The notes under the pieces are model-generated. The model was not told where the DNA came from and searched no databases. It saw only the letters and a program-made list of their open reading frames with translations. DNA of 64,000 nt. It comes from Flaviramulus_B aquimarinus (GTDB taxonomy: Bacteria > Bacteroidota > Bacteroidia > Flavobacteriales > Flavobacteriaceae). Location: NCBI RefSeq assembly GCF_039543205.1, contig NZ_BAABJH010000001.1, positions 62,001 through 126,000 of the forward strand, written 5' to 3'. The position numbers and the translations under genes are program-made. Below, one piece after another: positions 26,611 through 35,790 of this stretch. Numbering within the stretch: position 1 is the stretch's first letter; each line of letters begins with the position of its first letter.

Positions 26611-27183
26611 ATGAACATACCAACACTAGAAAACAACCGCGTAAAGCTATCGCCGTTAAGTTTAGACAACTACACACACCTAACGAAAATTAGCCAACAA
26701 GAAAACCTCGTACAATACTCTCCGAGTAAAATTGATACGCCCGAAGATTTAAAAGCCTACGTACAAACGGCTTTAGATTGGTATAACAACAATACCGCCT
26801 TGCCATTCATTGTTTTTGATAAACAAACCAACAGCTATGCTGGTACATCACGGTATATGAACATCAATTGGCATAACAGCGTTTTAGAAATTGGTGCCAC
26901 TTGGATTGGACGCGAATTTCAAGGTACAGGCTTAAACAAAAACATGAAATTTTTAATGCTACAATATGCCTTTGAAACCTTAAAGTTTGATAAAGTAGAG
27001 TTTAGAGTGGATGAACGTAATATGGCCTCTAGAAAAGCTGTTGAAAAAGTTGGTGGTACCTTTGAAGGCCTTTTACGTAAAAACGTATTGATGCTGGATG
27101 GGTTTAGACGGAATACTTGTTGTTTTGGTGTTTTGAATACCGAATGGAGCGGGATTAAATCTAAAATTTTTAATGGTTTTTAG
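26611..27183 (+). CDS. GNAT N-acetyltransferase, RimJ/RimL type
   Basis: A 190-residue acetyltransferase of the Acetyltransf_3 group, which acetylates N-termini of ribosomal proteins or small amines. Seen are the N-terminal RVKLSPLSLDNYTHLTKIS, the beta4 strand NSVLEIGATWIGREFQGTGLNK that holds the acetyl-CoA pyrophosphate loop, and the family's FDKVEFRVDERNMASRKAVEKVGGTFEG. The last of these includes the conserved N..S..A..K.GF-like motif. It is the last gene of a plus-strand pair with the hydrolase, 104 bp downstream. Substrate unknown. Confidence 0.88.
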   Translation: MNIPTLENNRVKLSPLSLDNYTHLTKISQQENLVQYSPSKIDTPEDLKAYVQTALDWYNNNTALPFIVFDKQTNSYAGTSRYMNINWHNSVLEIGATWIGREFQGTGLNKNMKFLMLQYAFETLKFDKVEFRVDERNMASRKAVEKVGGTFEGLLRKNVLMLDGFRRNTCCFGVLNTEWSGIKSKIFNGF

Positions 27184-27227
27184 AGGTTGTACTTATCGGA
27201 TTCATATTATGATTGGTATTTCTGCAG

Positions 27228-28343
27228 TTATAATTTAATAACTTTTTTTATACTTATTAAATTTTGGGTTTTAAACTGTATAAAATAGATTCCAGATTTG
27301 TAACTACTTAAATCGATTTTATTTTCTAGAGTCTTAAATGCTTTAGTAACTTTTCCCGAAACATCAAATATGCGAATTTCAGTTAAAGCATCTATCCCTG
27401 AAAAAGTAAGTTTATCATTAACAATTGTTGGGTAAATAGTAATTTCATTAATTTTAAATGTATTTATCGACAAAGTATCGCAGTTAGTATTTATTTGAGT
27501 TATACTACTACAACCACTACTATTATTAGTTACTGTAGCTGAGCCACCACTTTCCAAATGTGAACAAATATTATCAGTTGAACAAAACGTGAGATTAGGG
27601 TTATATTGCATTTCTATAATATTAAAACTTCCAACATTTTGAATTCCATTTAGGCTTTGAATATTATCATTAAAATTCACCTCTAAATTATTTAAAGAGT
27701 TTAAGTTCTCAAGTCCCTCTAATGAAATTAATTCATCATTATCTATGATATATAGAGTTCCCCCAATTGTTGTTAAAGATTCTAAGCCTTCTAAGTTTAA
27801 TACTGAGTTTCTACTTATTTCCAATCTGTGACCAATACTAACGATATTATGCAGTCCATTAAAGTTTTGTAATGATTGATTAAATGAAATAAATATATGT
27901 TTATTTATTGAAGTAATTTGACTCAACGCTGAAATATCATTTAACGAACTGTTTTCAAATAACTCAAGAAATCCCCCAATACTATTAAGTGAGTTGAGAC
28001 CTGCTAAAGAAGATATTAAATTATTACCTCTAAAAAATAAATTACCGCCAATTGTTGTTAAAGATGCTAGTCCTGTAATATTATTTAAGTTATTATTATT
28101 AAATATATTTAAATTCCCATTTATTACGTTAATAGTACTTAATCCATCTAAATTAACAATGTCATTTCCGTTAATTTCCACATTTCCTAAAATTTCAATA
28201 CAATTAGGATAGTTTAATTGAAATTCATCGATTTGTAACTGATTAGAAAAATCAACACCTCCTGATAAGCAAGTTTGTGAAAAAATCAAACCATGAGAAA
28301 AAAATAGCGTTACAAATAAAATTAAGTAAAAATTGATTTTCAT
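27228..28343 (-). CDS. Surface protein with receptor-L-domain-like repeats and T9SS type-A sorting domain
   Basis: A 371-residue exported protein. The signal peptide is MKINFYLILFVTLFFSHGLIFSQ. Repeats of a ~24-residue beta-solenoid type follow (for example INGNLNIFNNNNLNNITGLA, IGGNLFFRGNNLISSLAGLN and TIGGTLYIIDNDELISLEGL), reminiscent of receptor L domains or leucine-rich solenoids. A Cys-rich cap follows. The last ~75 residues are a type-A T9SS domain: ITIYPTIVNDKLTFSG, TEIRIFDVSGKV, IDLSSYKSGIYFIQFKT and a basic end. It is probably anchored at or released from the cell surface; the ligand is unknown. It stands as a single gene. Confidence 0.85.
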   Translation of the reverse strand: MKINFYLILFVTLFFSHGLIFSQTCLSGGVDFSNQLQIDEFQLNYPNCIEILGNVEINGNDIVNLDGLSTINVINGNLNIFNNNNLNNITGLASLTTIGGNLFFRGNNLISSLAGLNSLNSIGGFLELFENSSLNDISALSQITSINKHIFISFNQSLQNFNGLHNIVSIGHRLEISRNSVLNLEGLESLTTIGGTLYIIDNDELISLEGLENLNSLNNLEVNFNDNIQSLNGIQNVGSFNIIEMQYNPNLTFCSTDNICSHLESGGSATVTNNSSGCSSITQINTNCDTLSINTFKINEITIYPTIVNDKLTFSGIDALTEIRIFDVSGKVTKAFKTLENKIDLSSYKSGIYFIQFKTQNLISIKKVIKL

Positions 28344-28684
28344 GGTTTTAAAGTATTTAGGTTGTATTTAGTTAAAATATTCAAAGCATATAATATGGAG
28401 CTTGTTCTAGGTTACGCAATAAGTATAAGATAAAATCAAAAATACACTCTTCAGTTGAATATATTTAAATAATAAACTTAAAAAAGCAGATGTTTTTATA
28501 ATTTTTTGTTTTATAAATTGTAAAAGGGCTATACTAATTTAGTAAGACATAGCATTTATCTATTTTATGGTTTTTTAAACGGTAAAATACTCTTCAAAAA
28601 CAATAGAGCTTCACGCATGCATATATTAATTTAAGTTTGAGGCATTCCGTTAATATTTACTAACTTTAATGATGTGACGTCGTT
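28344..28684. other. AT-rich spacer
   Basis: Upstream of the L-domain surface protein gene; no coding region, RNA gene or clear promoter recognised. Confidence 0.35.
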
Positions 28685-29100
28685 TTAGTAACATAAATCA
28701 AACAATACTGAAACACGTTCAGCATAAGTAACTACGTTAGGGTTTTGCTTATTAAAGTTAATAGCTTGTTCTGCTAAATGCATGGCATAAATATCCCAGC
28801 ATAATAGTGGTCCTCGTAATGGTTTTGTTATGCGCATAACTTCTTTTATATAGTGCAGTGGTTATAAAGAAGCAAGACAAACTATTAAAAAAATTAATAG
28901 TCTATTTAAATATATCTTGACTTGGCTCTAAATCGCGAAAGCACTGGTTGTCTTTTTATAAAGGAAGTATCTGGCTTGTAATTAACATTACTTACAGTTG
29001 CGCGACAGCTTGTGATTTTAAAACAATTCCTTTTTAACTAGCAAATGCTAAACCTTTATAATAAACCCAAAAATATTGTTTTAGGAAGTCGTGAACAAAT
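28685..29100 (-). pseudogene. Probable relic of a decayed protein-coding gene
   Basis: Between the surface-protein gene and the pyridoxamine-oxidase-like gene, the minus strand holds protein-like fragments broken by stops and frame changes. The clearest is a 50-residue reading from ATG 28837 to a stop at 28685 (starts MRITKPLRGPLLCWDIYAM, continues HLAEQAINFNKQNPNVV). Upstream, in other frames and split by stops, are VHDFLKQYFWVYYKGLAFAS (about 29035-29100) and CFRDLEPSQDIFK (about 28912-28950). These compositions (Trp, His, Tyr, mixed charge) are unlike random AT-rich translation. I do not recognise the parent gene. The short ORF could instead be a real small gene. Confidence 0.35.
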
Positions 29101-29101
29101 G

Positions 29102-29707
29102 CTACAAATCTTTTTCATAACGCTTTTCCATTGCCTCTCGAGATTCTGGTGCTTCTGTAGAACCTAATTGATCTTTAAGCATTTGCCCAATGGTTGGAAA
29201 TGTGTCTCTATCAATTTGTGCAGAGCCCTCCCATAATTTGGATCGCATAAACGCTTTTGCACAATGTAAAAAGGATTCTTCAACACGAATAACAATACAA
29301 GCTTTCGGTGGATTTTTTTCAGATGTAAACACATCTAAATATGCTGTATCTGTTGATAGGTAAGCACTTCCATTAATTCTAAGGGTTTCATTAATACCGG
29401 GAATTAAAAACAAGACACCTATGGTGCCCGTTTCAACTATATTAGAAATGCTATCTACCCTATTATTGCCTTTGGCATCAGGAATAACCAATGTTTTACT
29501 ATCCATCACTTTTACAAACCCGGAACTTCCACCTCTTGGCGACGCATCTTGTTTTCCGTCATGACTTGAGGTAGACATGACCAAAAAAGGCGAGGTTTCT
29601 ATAAAATGTATGGCATGTTTTTCTAAATGATTTAATACTTTATCTTTGGCCCGACCTTTTGGATAACCATATAATTCACGAAGTTGAGATTCACTTTTTA
29701 TTTTCAT
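29102..29707 (-). CDS. FMN-dependent pyridoxamine-5'-phosphate-oxidase-like protein (MSMEG_1061-type)
   Basis: A 201-residue split-barrel flavin-binding protein. The N-terminal helix KSESQLRELYGYPKGRAKDK is followed by the barrel with SPFLVMSTSSHDGKQDASPRGG, FVKVMDSKTLVIPDAKGNNRVDS and the strand VETGTIGVLFLIPGINETLRINGSA, which matches the PPOX family and its 'S.RG.pgFV...d...l.ipd..GN.r.ds..N' signature. Members bind FMN or F420 and are often annotated as oxidoreductases with unproven substrates. The C-terminal part (AFMRSKLWEGSAQID) fits the same subfamily. It is a single gene. Confidence 0.85.
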   Translation of the reverse strand: MKIKSESQLRELYGYPKGRAKDKVLNHLEKHAIHFIETSPFLVMSTSSHDGKQDASPRGGSSGFVKVMDSKTLVIPDAKGNNRVDSISNIVETGTIGVLFLIPGINETLRINGSAYLSTDTAYLDVFTSEKNPPKACIVIRVEESFLHCAKAFMRSKLWEGSAQIDRDTFPTIGQMLKDQLGSTEAPESREAMEKRYEKDL

Positions 29708-29865
29708 AATAAGCCCTATTAGAGATGTTAACCAAAAGTAACCATTTTTAAAATTGATTAATAATAAAAGTTCATGGTAACCAAATAAAAAGGTAGTTCA
29801 TCAATTATTTATTAAGCCTATTATAAATATTATCTAACATTATAGAAATAAAACCAATCATCTAT

Positions 29866-30222
29866 ATGAGAATTCTAATTATCATTTTTACCTTGTGCTT
29901 TACAAGTTATTGCAGCGCTCAGTTTGTATCTTATGATGACCGACTTCACTTTGGAGCCGGGGCAGTTATTTCAGCTGGAACGTACACAGTCGTCTACTTA
30001 AAAACAAAAGACAAGAAAAAAGCATTTTGGTACAGTTTAGGCACTTCTGTTCTTGCAGGTGTAGCAAAAGAAGTACGTGACAGTGGACAAAAAAATAATA
30101 TATTTGATACTGGCGAAATCGTAGCTACGGCTCTAGGTGGACTAACAGCAAGTACCACAATTAATTTATTTATTGGAAAAAACAAGGATAAAAAGCATAA
30201 GGATACTGCTTTAGTTAACTAA
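29866..30222 (+). CDS. Small exported protein resembling the YfiM family
   Basis: A 118-residue protein with a signal peptide (MRILIIIFTLCFTSYCSAQ); no lipobox follows the cleavage site, so it is probably not a lipoprotein. The mature part has the layout YDDRLHFGAGAVISAG, then a charged loop KTKDKKKAFW, then VLAGVAKEVRDSGQ, then DTGEIVATALGG. This resembles the D..HF.aG...G....aG..KE..D.......D......G pattern of YfiM-like envelope proteins. Function unknown. Its end overlaps the convergent nitronate-monooxygenase-like gene by 12 bp. Confidence 0.62.
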   Translation: MRILIIIFTLCFTSYCSAQFVSYDDRLHFGAGAVISAGTYTVVYLKTKDKKKAFWYSLGTSVLAGVAKEVRDSGQKNNIFDTGEIVATALGGLTASTTINLFIGKNKDKKHKDTALVN

Positions 30223-31158
30223 ATGCTCAATAATAGTTTTAGTTGGTAATATGTCTTTGGTATGCTCTATACTTGGCCCTGCAACCCAAACGGTTTTATA
30301 AGTGGCTTTTGTTGCTGCATTTTTAGTGGCATTCATTCCTATTGAAAAGCGAATCATTTTTACCCATTTTTTAAGTTTCTTGTTTTTGTTTAAAACAGAT
30401 TCTATCCAGGTTTGTTTGGTTCCTATATGCTGTACATAAGGCGTATTAATAACGGTGCACGGCGTGCCAGAAATACGCTCGGTCATAACAATATCGTCTG
30501 CGCCATAATCTACACAGGCTTGTTTGTATTCCTCGGTAACACCAGCTTCAACAGAGGCTATAAAGGGGCTTCCTACCGAAACGCCTTCGGCACCATAACG
30601 CAGCATATTATCAATATCGGCTTTACAGCCTACACCTCCAGCAGAGATTATTGGAATATTACAATGGGTACTTAATTCTTTAATTAAGGCTTCTGGTGAT
30701 TTATCGCCTCGATGACCTCCAGCCTGATTATTTACAGCTATAACAGCATCTGCACCTAAGTCCTCCACTTTTTTAGCGAATTTTAAATCTACCACATCAC
30801 AAAACACCTTAATTCCAACTTTATGGGCCTGGTTAATCGTTTCCTCAGGACTTCCTAAAGACGTTATTATAAAGTCACAACCTTCTTCACAAATCACTTT
30901 TAATTGCCCTTTATACTTAACGTTCGATTTATTTACAATTAAATTAAATCCAAACGAACCGCCTTCTGGCTTGGCTGCTTTTAGTTCCTTTAAAGCGACT
31001 CGTAATTCATCAAGCGTTCGGTAATTTAAAGCTGGTATACAACCTGCAATACCACCATGCATAGCTTCCTTAACCATGGCTACATTAGAAACCAAAAACA
31101 TAGGTGCTTGAATAATTGGGTGTTTAATGTTTAAAAGTTCTGTTAGTTTAGTTTTCAT
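30211..31158 (-). CDS. NAD(P)H-dependent flavin oxidoreductase / nitronate monooxygenase family
   Basis: A 315-residue TIM-barrel FMN protein of the 2-nitropropane-dioxygenase type. Family motifs include IKHPIIQAPMFLVSNVAMV, GSFGFNLIVNKSN, the strand ending FIITSLGSPEETI, KVFCDVV, GADAVIAVNNQAGGHRG (the AGGH motif, whose His is the catalytic residue), PIISAGGVG and GAEGVSVGSPFIASVEAG. Such enzymes oxidise alkyl nitronates or act as enoyl reductases, and the substrate cannot be assigned. It stands alone between a convergent small gene and rlmI. Confidence 0.87.
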   Translation of the reverse strand: MKTKLTELLNIKHPIIQAPMFLVSNVAMVKEAMHGGIAGCIPALNYRTLDELRVALKELKAAKPEGGSFGFNLIVNKSNVKYKGQLKVICEEGCDFIITSLGSPEETINQAHKVGIKVFCDVVDLKFAKKVEDLGADAVIAVNNQAGGHRGDKSPEALIKELSTHCNIPIISAGGVGCKADIDNMLRYGAEGVSVGSPFIASVEAGVTEEYKQACVDYGADDIVMTERISGTPCTVINTPYVQHIGTKQTWIESVLNKNKKLKKWVKMIRFSIGMNATKNAATKATYKTVWVAGPSIEHTKDILPTKTIIEHLVN

Positions 31159-31224
31159 GATTTTGAATAGATTTCAACAAATATAATAAATATTATGCAT
31201 GCATAGTAAATGAAATTATATTGA

Positions 31225-32454
31225 TTACTCTAAAAAACGATAATAGCCACATTTTAAATAAGCCCCTTCTGGAAACCCAATAGGATGGTCGGTATCATGG
31301 CCTGTTTTTAAAATCATTTGGTAGCGTCTGTTAGATGAAGCCAAAGCTTGACTATTTATATCAAAAAAAGATTGCACCAACACTCGAGATGAGCATGATG
31401 CCAAAACCAACAAGCCCTTTTTAGCGGTAAGTTTTTCTCCTAAATCAGCCAATTGGGCATACTTCTTTTTTGCAAGTTCAATTTCAGAAGCTTGTTTAGC
31501 AAAACTTGGTGGATCAATAACCACGACATCAAACGTAACCTTATTTTTAATAAGCCATTTAAGTTCATTAAACGCATCACCAGCTATGGTTTTATGTGTT
31601 CCTTTAAAAGTATTTAGCTTCCCATTTTGGATGGCTATTTCTAAAGCTTGCTTACTAATATCAAGACTTGTAACTTCTTTTGCACCATGATATAATGCAT
31701 GTACCGAAAACCCACCAGCATAAGAGAACACATCTAGAACTGTTTTCCCTTTGCTCCACTCACCTACTTGCTTTCTATTGGCACGATGGTCTAAAAAATA
31801 ACCTGTTTTATGTCCTTTGATTACATTTGCTGAAAAGTGAACACCATGCTCAATAAATTTAATAACTTCATTTTCTAAAGTTCCATAAACAACATCACCA
31901 TTTTTTAATTGATGTGATTTAGATTGCTCTAAACTTCTGCTTAAACGAATCACAACAGTTTCTGCATTACTAGTTTCCTGCAAACTCGGTATAATGGTTT
32001 CTAAATAAGGCAACCATATTTCAGAATAAATCTTCACTACCAAAACAGAGGCATAAACATCGGCTATTAAGCCTGGGAATCCATCATTTTCACCAAATAA
32101 CAAACGATAACTGTTTGTATTTGTTTTTAATAAAGCTTGGCGTTTATTATAAGCGCACTTAATTTTAGTTTTAAAAAACTCCGAATTAATTTCAGCTTTT
32201 TCCGTACTGCTATGAAGCATTTTAATCCGAATGGGAGAATTGGCATCATACAAGCCTAAACCAATAACGCGATTTTTATTTTTACTAAAAACAATGGCTA
32301 AATCTCCAGAGCTTGTATTATCGTTTATTTTGATAATATTATTAGAAAACACCCAAGGATGTCCTCGTACAACAAACTGTTCTCCTTTTGCATTTAGCTT
32401 AACAGCTAAACGTTTTGGGGTGTAGCTTGATTTGATTTTTGGAGAAAAAGACAT
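31225..32454 (-). CDS. rlmI: 23S rRNA (cytosine-1962-C5)-methyltransferase RlmI-like
   Basis: A class I SAM-dependent RNA methyltransferase with an N-terminal PUA domain (about residues 10-90: RLAVKLNAKGEQFVVRGHPW) and a central EEHD-like RlmI domain. The Rossmann domain shows VLDVFSYAGGFSVHALYHGA (motif I), TSLDISKQALEIA and VVIDPPSFAK (motif IV DPPxF), and the catalytic-region SCSS (LLVLASCSSRV). The start at 32454 (MSFSPKIKSS) is favoured over 32499, which adds 15 residues before the PUA domain. RlmI modifies 23S rRNA; the site is inferred from the E. coli homologue. Confidence 0.88.
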   Translation of the reverse strand: MSFSPKIKSSYTPKRLAVKLNAKGEQFVVRGHPWVFSNNIIKINDNTSSGDLAIVFSKNKNRVIGLGLYDANSPIRIKMLHSSTEKAEINSEFFKTKIKCAYNKRQALLKTNTNSYRLLFGENDGFPGLIADVYASVLVVKIYSEIWLPYLETIIPSLQETSNAETVVIRLSRSLEQSKSHQLKNGDVVYGTLENEVIKFIEHGVHFSANVIKGHKTGYFLDHRANRKQVGEWSKGKTVLDVFSYAGGFSVHALYHGAKEVTSLDISKQALEIAIQNGKLNTFKGTHKTIAGDAFNELKWLIKNKVTFDVVVIDPPSFAKQASEIELAKKKYAQLADLGEKLTAKKGLLVLASCSSRVLVQSFFDINSQALASSNRRYQMILKTGHDTDHPIGFPEGAYLKCGYYRFLE

Positions 32455-32615
32455 GTATACGATATGTTTTAATTGTAAATTGAATTTACAAAGAAACAAT
32501 TATTTCTTAGCTTTTTTTCTTAAATAGTATTCGCCCATAAAAACATAATAATATCATATAAATCTTCTATAAAAATATTATGAAAATTAATCTTCATCTA
32601 AAAAAAATTAAACCA

Positions 32616-32623
32616 TACTTTTG
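32616..32623 (+). promoter_or_regulatory. -7 box upstream of prfB
   Basis: TACTTTTG matches TAnnTTTG 17 nt before the prfB ATG at 32641. No TTG is present at the -33 distance. Confidence 0.35.
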
Positions 32624-32640
32624 TTAAAAAGAAAATAAAC

Positions 32641-33751
32641 ATGATAACATCAGATCAAATTAAAGATCTTAATACCCGCCTCGATAAACTTAGGCACTAT
32701 CTTTGACATAGACGCCAAACTTATAGAAATACAAAACGAAGAAGAACAAACCTTCGACCCCAATTTTTGGAACGATTCTAAAGCTGCAGAAATTATAATG
32801 AAATCGCTTCGTGTCAAAAAAAAATGGGTAGAAGATTATAATACAGCAAAAACCCGTATTGAAGACCTTGAGGTTTTATATGAGTTTTATAAAGAAGATG
32901 AAGTAACCGCTGAAGAAGTAGAGCAACAATACAATATATTAGCGACACTTCTTGAAGATATCGAATTCAAAAATATGCTTTCGGAAGAAGGCGATAGTTT
33001 AAGCGCCGTTCTTCAAATTACTGCAGGTGCTGGTGGTACCGAAAGTTGCGATTGGGCAAGCATGCTTATGCGGATGTATTTAATGTATGCTGAAAAAAGT
33101 GGGTTTAAAGTAAAAGAACTCAATTTTCAAGAAGGTGATGTAGCCGGTATAAAAACTGTAACATTAGAAATTGAAGGCGATTTTGCTTTTGGTTGGCTTA
33201 AAGGCGAAAATGGTGTACACCGCTTGGTACGTATTTCGCCGTTTGATAGTAATGCCAAACGCCATACCAGTTTTGCTTCGGTTTATGTATATCCCTTAGT
33301 AGATGATACTATTGAAATTGACATCAACCCTGCAGATATTGAAATCACCACGGCCCGTTCTAGTGGTGCTGGCGGACAAAATGTCAATAAAGTTGAAACC
33401 AAAGTGCAACTAACCCACAAACCCACTGGTATTCAAATTTCATGTTCAGAAACCCGCTCACAACATGATAATAGATCTAGAGCTATGCAGATGCTTAAAT
33501 CGCAATTATATGAAATAGAACTCCAAAAACAATTGGCACAACGTGAAGATATAGAAGCTGGAAAAATGAAAATTGAATGGGGAAGTCAAATCAGAAACTA
33601 CGTGATGCATCCTTACAAATTGGTTAAAGATGTTAGAACTGCTCATGAAACTGGAAATGTTGATGCTGTCATGGATGGTAATATAGACGAGTTCCTAAAA
33701 TCTTATTTAATGATGATGGGACAAAAAGTAGAAGACGATAATCAGCTATAA
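32641..33751 (+). CDS. prfB: Peptide chain release factor 2 with programmed +1 frameshift
   Basis: RF2 recognises UGA and UAA stop codons. The coding region is joined from two frames: ATG 32641 runs 21 codons to an in-frame TGA at 32704-32706. The slippery sequence CTT TGA C (32701-32707), preceded by AGG at 32692-32694, matches the conserved autoregulatory RF2 frameshift site, and reading resumes at 32705. The product is 369 residues, close to E. coli RF2. The UGA-specificity tripeptide SPF is at about 199-201 and the catalytic GGQ at about 244-246 (SSGAGGQNVNKVETKVQLTH). Annotation starting at the internal ATG 32798 would lose 52 residues. It is the first gene of an operon with a HAD phosphatase and an ArsC-like protein. 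Confidence 0.96.
32692..32707 (+). promoter_or_regulatory. RF2 programmed +1 frameshift signal
   Basis: AGG CAC TAT CTT TGA C: an internal Shine-Dalgarno-like AGG, the slippery CTT and the in-frame TGA. When RF2 is scarce, slow termination at TGA allows tRNA-Leu to slip +1, so full-length RF2 is made. Confidence 0.92.
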
Positions 33752-33770
33752 AATAATATATAATATCCAG

Positions 33771-34388
33771 ATGAATACAATTGATACCATAATATTTGAC
33801 CTTGGAGGTGTGTTAATCGATTGGAATCCAGAGTATGTTTTTTTAGATGTATTTAATGGTGACCGCGAAAAAATGCAATGGTTTTTTGATAATATTTGTA
33901 CCAACGATTGGAATGAAAATCAAGATGCCGGTTACCCCATAGCAAAAGCTACAGAGGAGCGTGTAACACTTTTTCCTAAGCATGAAAAGCATATCCGTAT
34001 GTTTTATGGCAGATGGATTGAAATGTTAGGTGAAGCTATTGACGGTACCGTAAAAATTTTAGATACCTTTATTAAATCTAATCATTATAAAGTGGTAGCT
34101 CTAACTAATTGGAGTGCAGAAACGTTCCCTATAGCTCTGGAGCGTTTCGATTTTCTACATTGGTTTGAAGGCATTATTGTTTCAGGCGAAGAAAAAACCA
34201 GAAAACCTTTTGATGACATTTACAACCTAACTCTAGAACGTTTCAACATAAAAGCTGAAAACGCTATATTTATAGATGATAACTTAAGGAATATTGAAGC
34301 TGCCAATAATTTAGGGATTAACGGCATTCAATTTAAATCTCCAGAACAGCTCATTGAGCAATTAAAACACTATAATATCCATTTATAA
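33771..34388 (+). CDS. HAD-superfamily phosphatase, subfamily IA (YihX-like)
   Basis: A 205-residue HAD hydrolase that probably removes phosphate from a sugar or nucleotide phosphate. Motif I is IIFDLGGVLIDWNPEYVF, with the nucleophile Asp at residue 10; the second motif-I Asp is replaced by Gly as in YihX. Motif II is LTNWSAETF, motif III is RKPFDDIY, and motif IV is FIDDNLRNIEAA. The helical cap lies between motifs I and II. It begins 19 bp after prfB and its stop overlaps the next start (TAATG), so the three genes form one operon. The substrate is unknown. Confidence 0.87.
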   Translation: MNTIDTIIFDLGGVLIDWNPEYVFLDVFNGDREKMQWFFDNICTNDWNENQDAGYPIAKATEERVTLFPKHEKHIRMFYGRWIEMLGEAIDGTVKILDTFIKSNHYKVVALTNWSAETFPIALERFDFLHWFEGIIVSGEEKTRKPFDDIYNLTLERFNIKAENAIFIDDNLRNIEAANNLGINGIQFKSPEQLIEQLKHYNIHL

Positions 34389-34729
34389 TGATTAAAATAT
34401 ACCATAACAACCGTTGTAGCAAATCGCGTTGCGGATTAGAACTGCTTGAAAAGTCAGGAAAAGAATTTGAAGTGGTTAAGTATCTTGATAATATTCCTTC
34501 TGCTAAAGAACTAAAAGACATCATAAATCTATTAGACATAAAGCCTATTCAGTTAGTTAGAAAGAATGAAACTATTTGGAAAGCCAATTTTAAAGGAAAA
34601 GAACTTAATGATGCTGAAATTATAAAAGCCATGGTTGAAAACCCAAAACTCATAGAACGCCCCATAGTGATTAATGGAAAAAAAGCTGTTATTGGTAGAC
34701 CTCCAGAAAATATTCTAGATATTATTTAA
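34388..34729 (+). CDS. ArsC/Spx-family thioredoxin-fold protein (arsenate-reductase-like)
   Basis: A 113-residue ArsC-family protein. The N-terminal HNNRCSKSRCGLELL holds the conserved active-site Cys (residue 10) and the following CxKSR-like pattern. The C-terminal LIERPIVINGKKAVIGRPPENI matches the RP.v......i..p.e.. end of glutaredoxin-dependent arsenate reductases such as E. coli ArsC and YffB. The start overlaps the HAD stop by one base. No ars regulator or transporter is nearby, so a general thiol-redox role is as likely as arsenate reduction. Confidence 0.85.
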   Translation: MIKIYHNNRCSKSRCGLELLEKSGKEFEVVKYLDNIPSAKELKDIINLLDIKPIQLVRKNETIWKANFKGKELNDAEIIKAMVENPKLIERPIVINGKKAVIGRPPENILDII

Positions 34730-34746
34730 TTATAAATTCATGATTT

Positions 34747-35790
34747 TTATCTAAAACTAAGCTTTAGTAATTTAAGTTTCACTAACATTCTAAGCGGATA
34801 AAGACCTACAAAAAACAAATATTTATGGTTTAAAAAACTAGTAATTAGTTTATGTTTTTTTGAAAAAGATTGGTCTCCAGTAAAACTTATCATGGGATAA
34901 GCTTTAATTTGCTCTAATTCCTTTCGGATTTTAATTATATCTCCAATTGAAATATTCACATATAAAAACTTTTGAAACAAAAAATAAACATTAACATCAC
35001 TCCAAAATTTCAAACTATTTATTATCCCAATATACTTCGATTTATCTTTATTCTCAAGTTTTACAGAAATTGCTCTTAACTTATTAATTAAAGCCTTTCG
35101 TTTTAATATTCTTTTTCTTAAATGATTTGCATTTCTATTGTTAGATCCAGAGGTTGGAACTTGAACATATCTATGAATTACATTTGAAAGAAACACAAAT
35201 CTTTCAATTGCAATAAACAATTGAAATGTAAAAGGTGTATCTGACATTGGGTTATCTTCTAATTCAAACGTTATATTATTTTTAATAATAAAATCATTTT
35301 TTATTAAATACCAATTTGCGCTAGATTTGGGATTATTAGATTTTGACCAATATTCCACACCTGTACATATTTTTAAATCTTCAGAAATTATTTCTGTATC
35401 TAGTTTATGCAAATCTAAACGTGTTGTCTTACAAGAATTAAAACCCAAGGCATCAAGGTTGCTTTTTTCGGCAATTTTCAAAAGAGTACCTAGCGTATTA
35501 TGAGCTATATAATCATCACTATCAATCTTATAAAGATATTTCCCTTTAGCTAATTTTAATAGTTTATTACTTGTCTGAGTTATACCAATATTGCTTTGAT
35601 TATATAATACAATATTTTTATTTCTTTTAATATAAGATTCAACTACTGATACACTATTATCTGTAGACCCATCATTAATAACTATAATTTCATAATCTTC
35701 GACTTTAATATCTTGATTAATCAAACTTTCCAGACAATTACCAATGTATTTTTCAGTATTATACATAGCAATCAAAATACTAAGTTTCAT
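34747..35790 (-). CDS. Family 2 glycosyltransferase
   Basis: A 347-residue GT-A-fold transferase. The N-terminus is the family hallmark: KLSILIAMYNTEKYIGNCLESL, then VINDGSTDNS. YLYKIDSDDY holds the DxD nucleotide-sugar/metal motif. The C-terminal half is lysine-rich and ends in hydrophobic and basic segments (MISFTGDQSFSKKHKLITSFL) that may associate with the membrane. It is isolated, convergent to the prfB operon, and not near other polysaccharide genes, so the acceptor is unknown. Its very A/T-rich, Lys/Asn/Ile-rich composition hints at acquisition, but I have not measured this. Confidence 0.88.
   Translation of the reverse strand: MKLSILIAMYNTEKYIGNCLESLINQDIKVEDYEIIVINDGSTDNSVSVVESYIKRNKNIVLYNQSNIGITQTSNKLLKLAKGKYLYKIDSDDYIAHNTLGTLLKIAEKSNLDALGFNSCKTTRLDLHKLDTEIISEDLKICTGVEYWSKSNNPKSSANWYLIKNDFIIKNNITFELEDNPMSDTPFTFQLFIAIERFVFLSNVIHRYVQVPTSGSNNRNANHLRKRILKRKALINKLRAISVKLENKDKSKYIGIINSLKFWSDVNVYFLFQKFLYVNISIGDIIKIRKELEQIKAYPMISFTGDQSFSKKHKLITSFLNHKYLFFVGLYPLRMLVKLKLLKLSFR

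Noticed and set aside
32704..32706. In-frame stop codon near the start of prfB, as if the gene were broken
   Set aside because: The context CTT TGA C with upstream AGG is the conserved RF2 frameshift signal, so the gene is intact.
34388..34729. An arsenic-resistance locus
   Set aside because: Only an ArsC/Spx-type protein is present, in an operon with prfB and a HAD phosphatase; no ArsR, ArsB or Acr3 gene is nearby.
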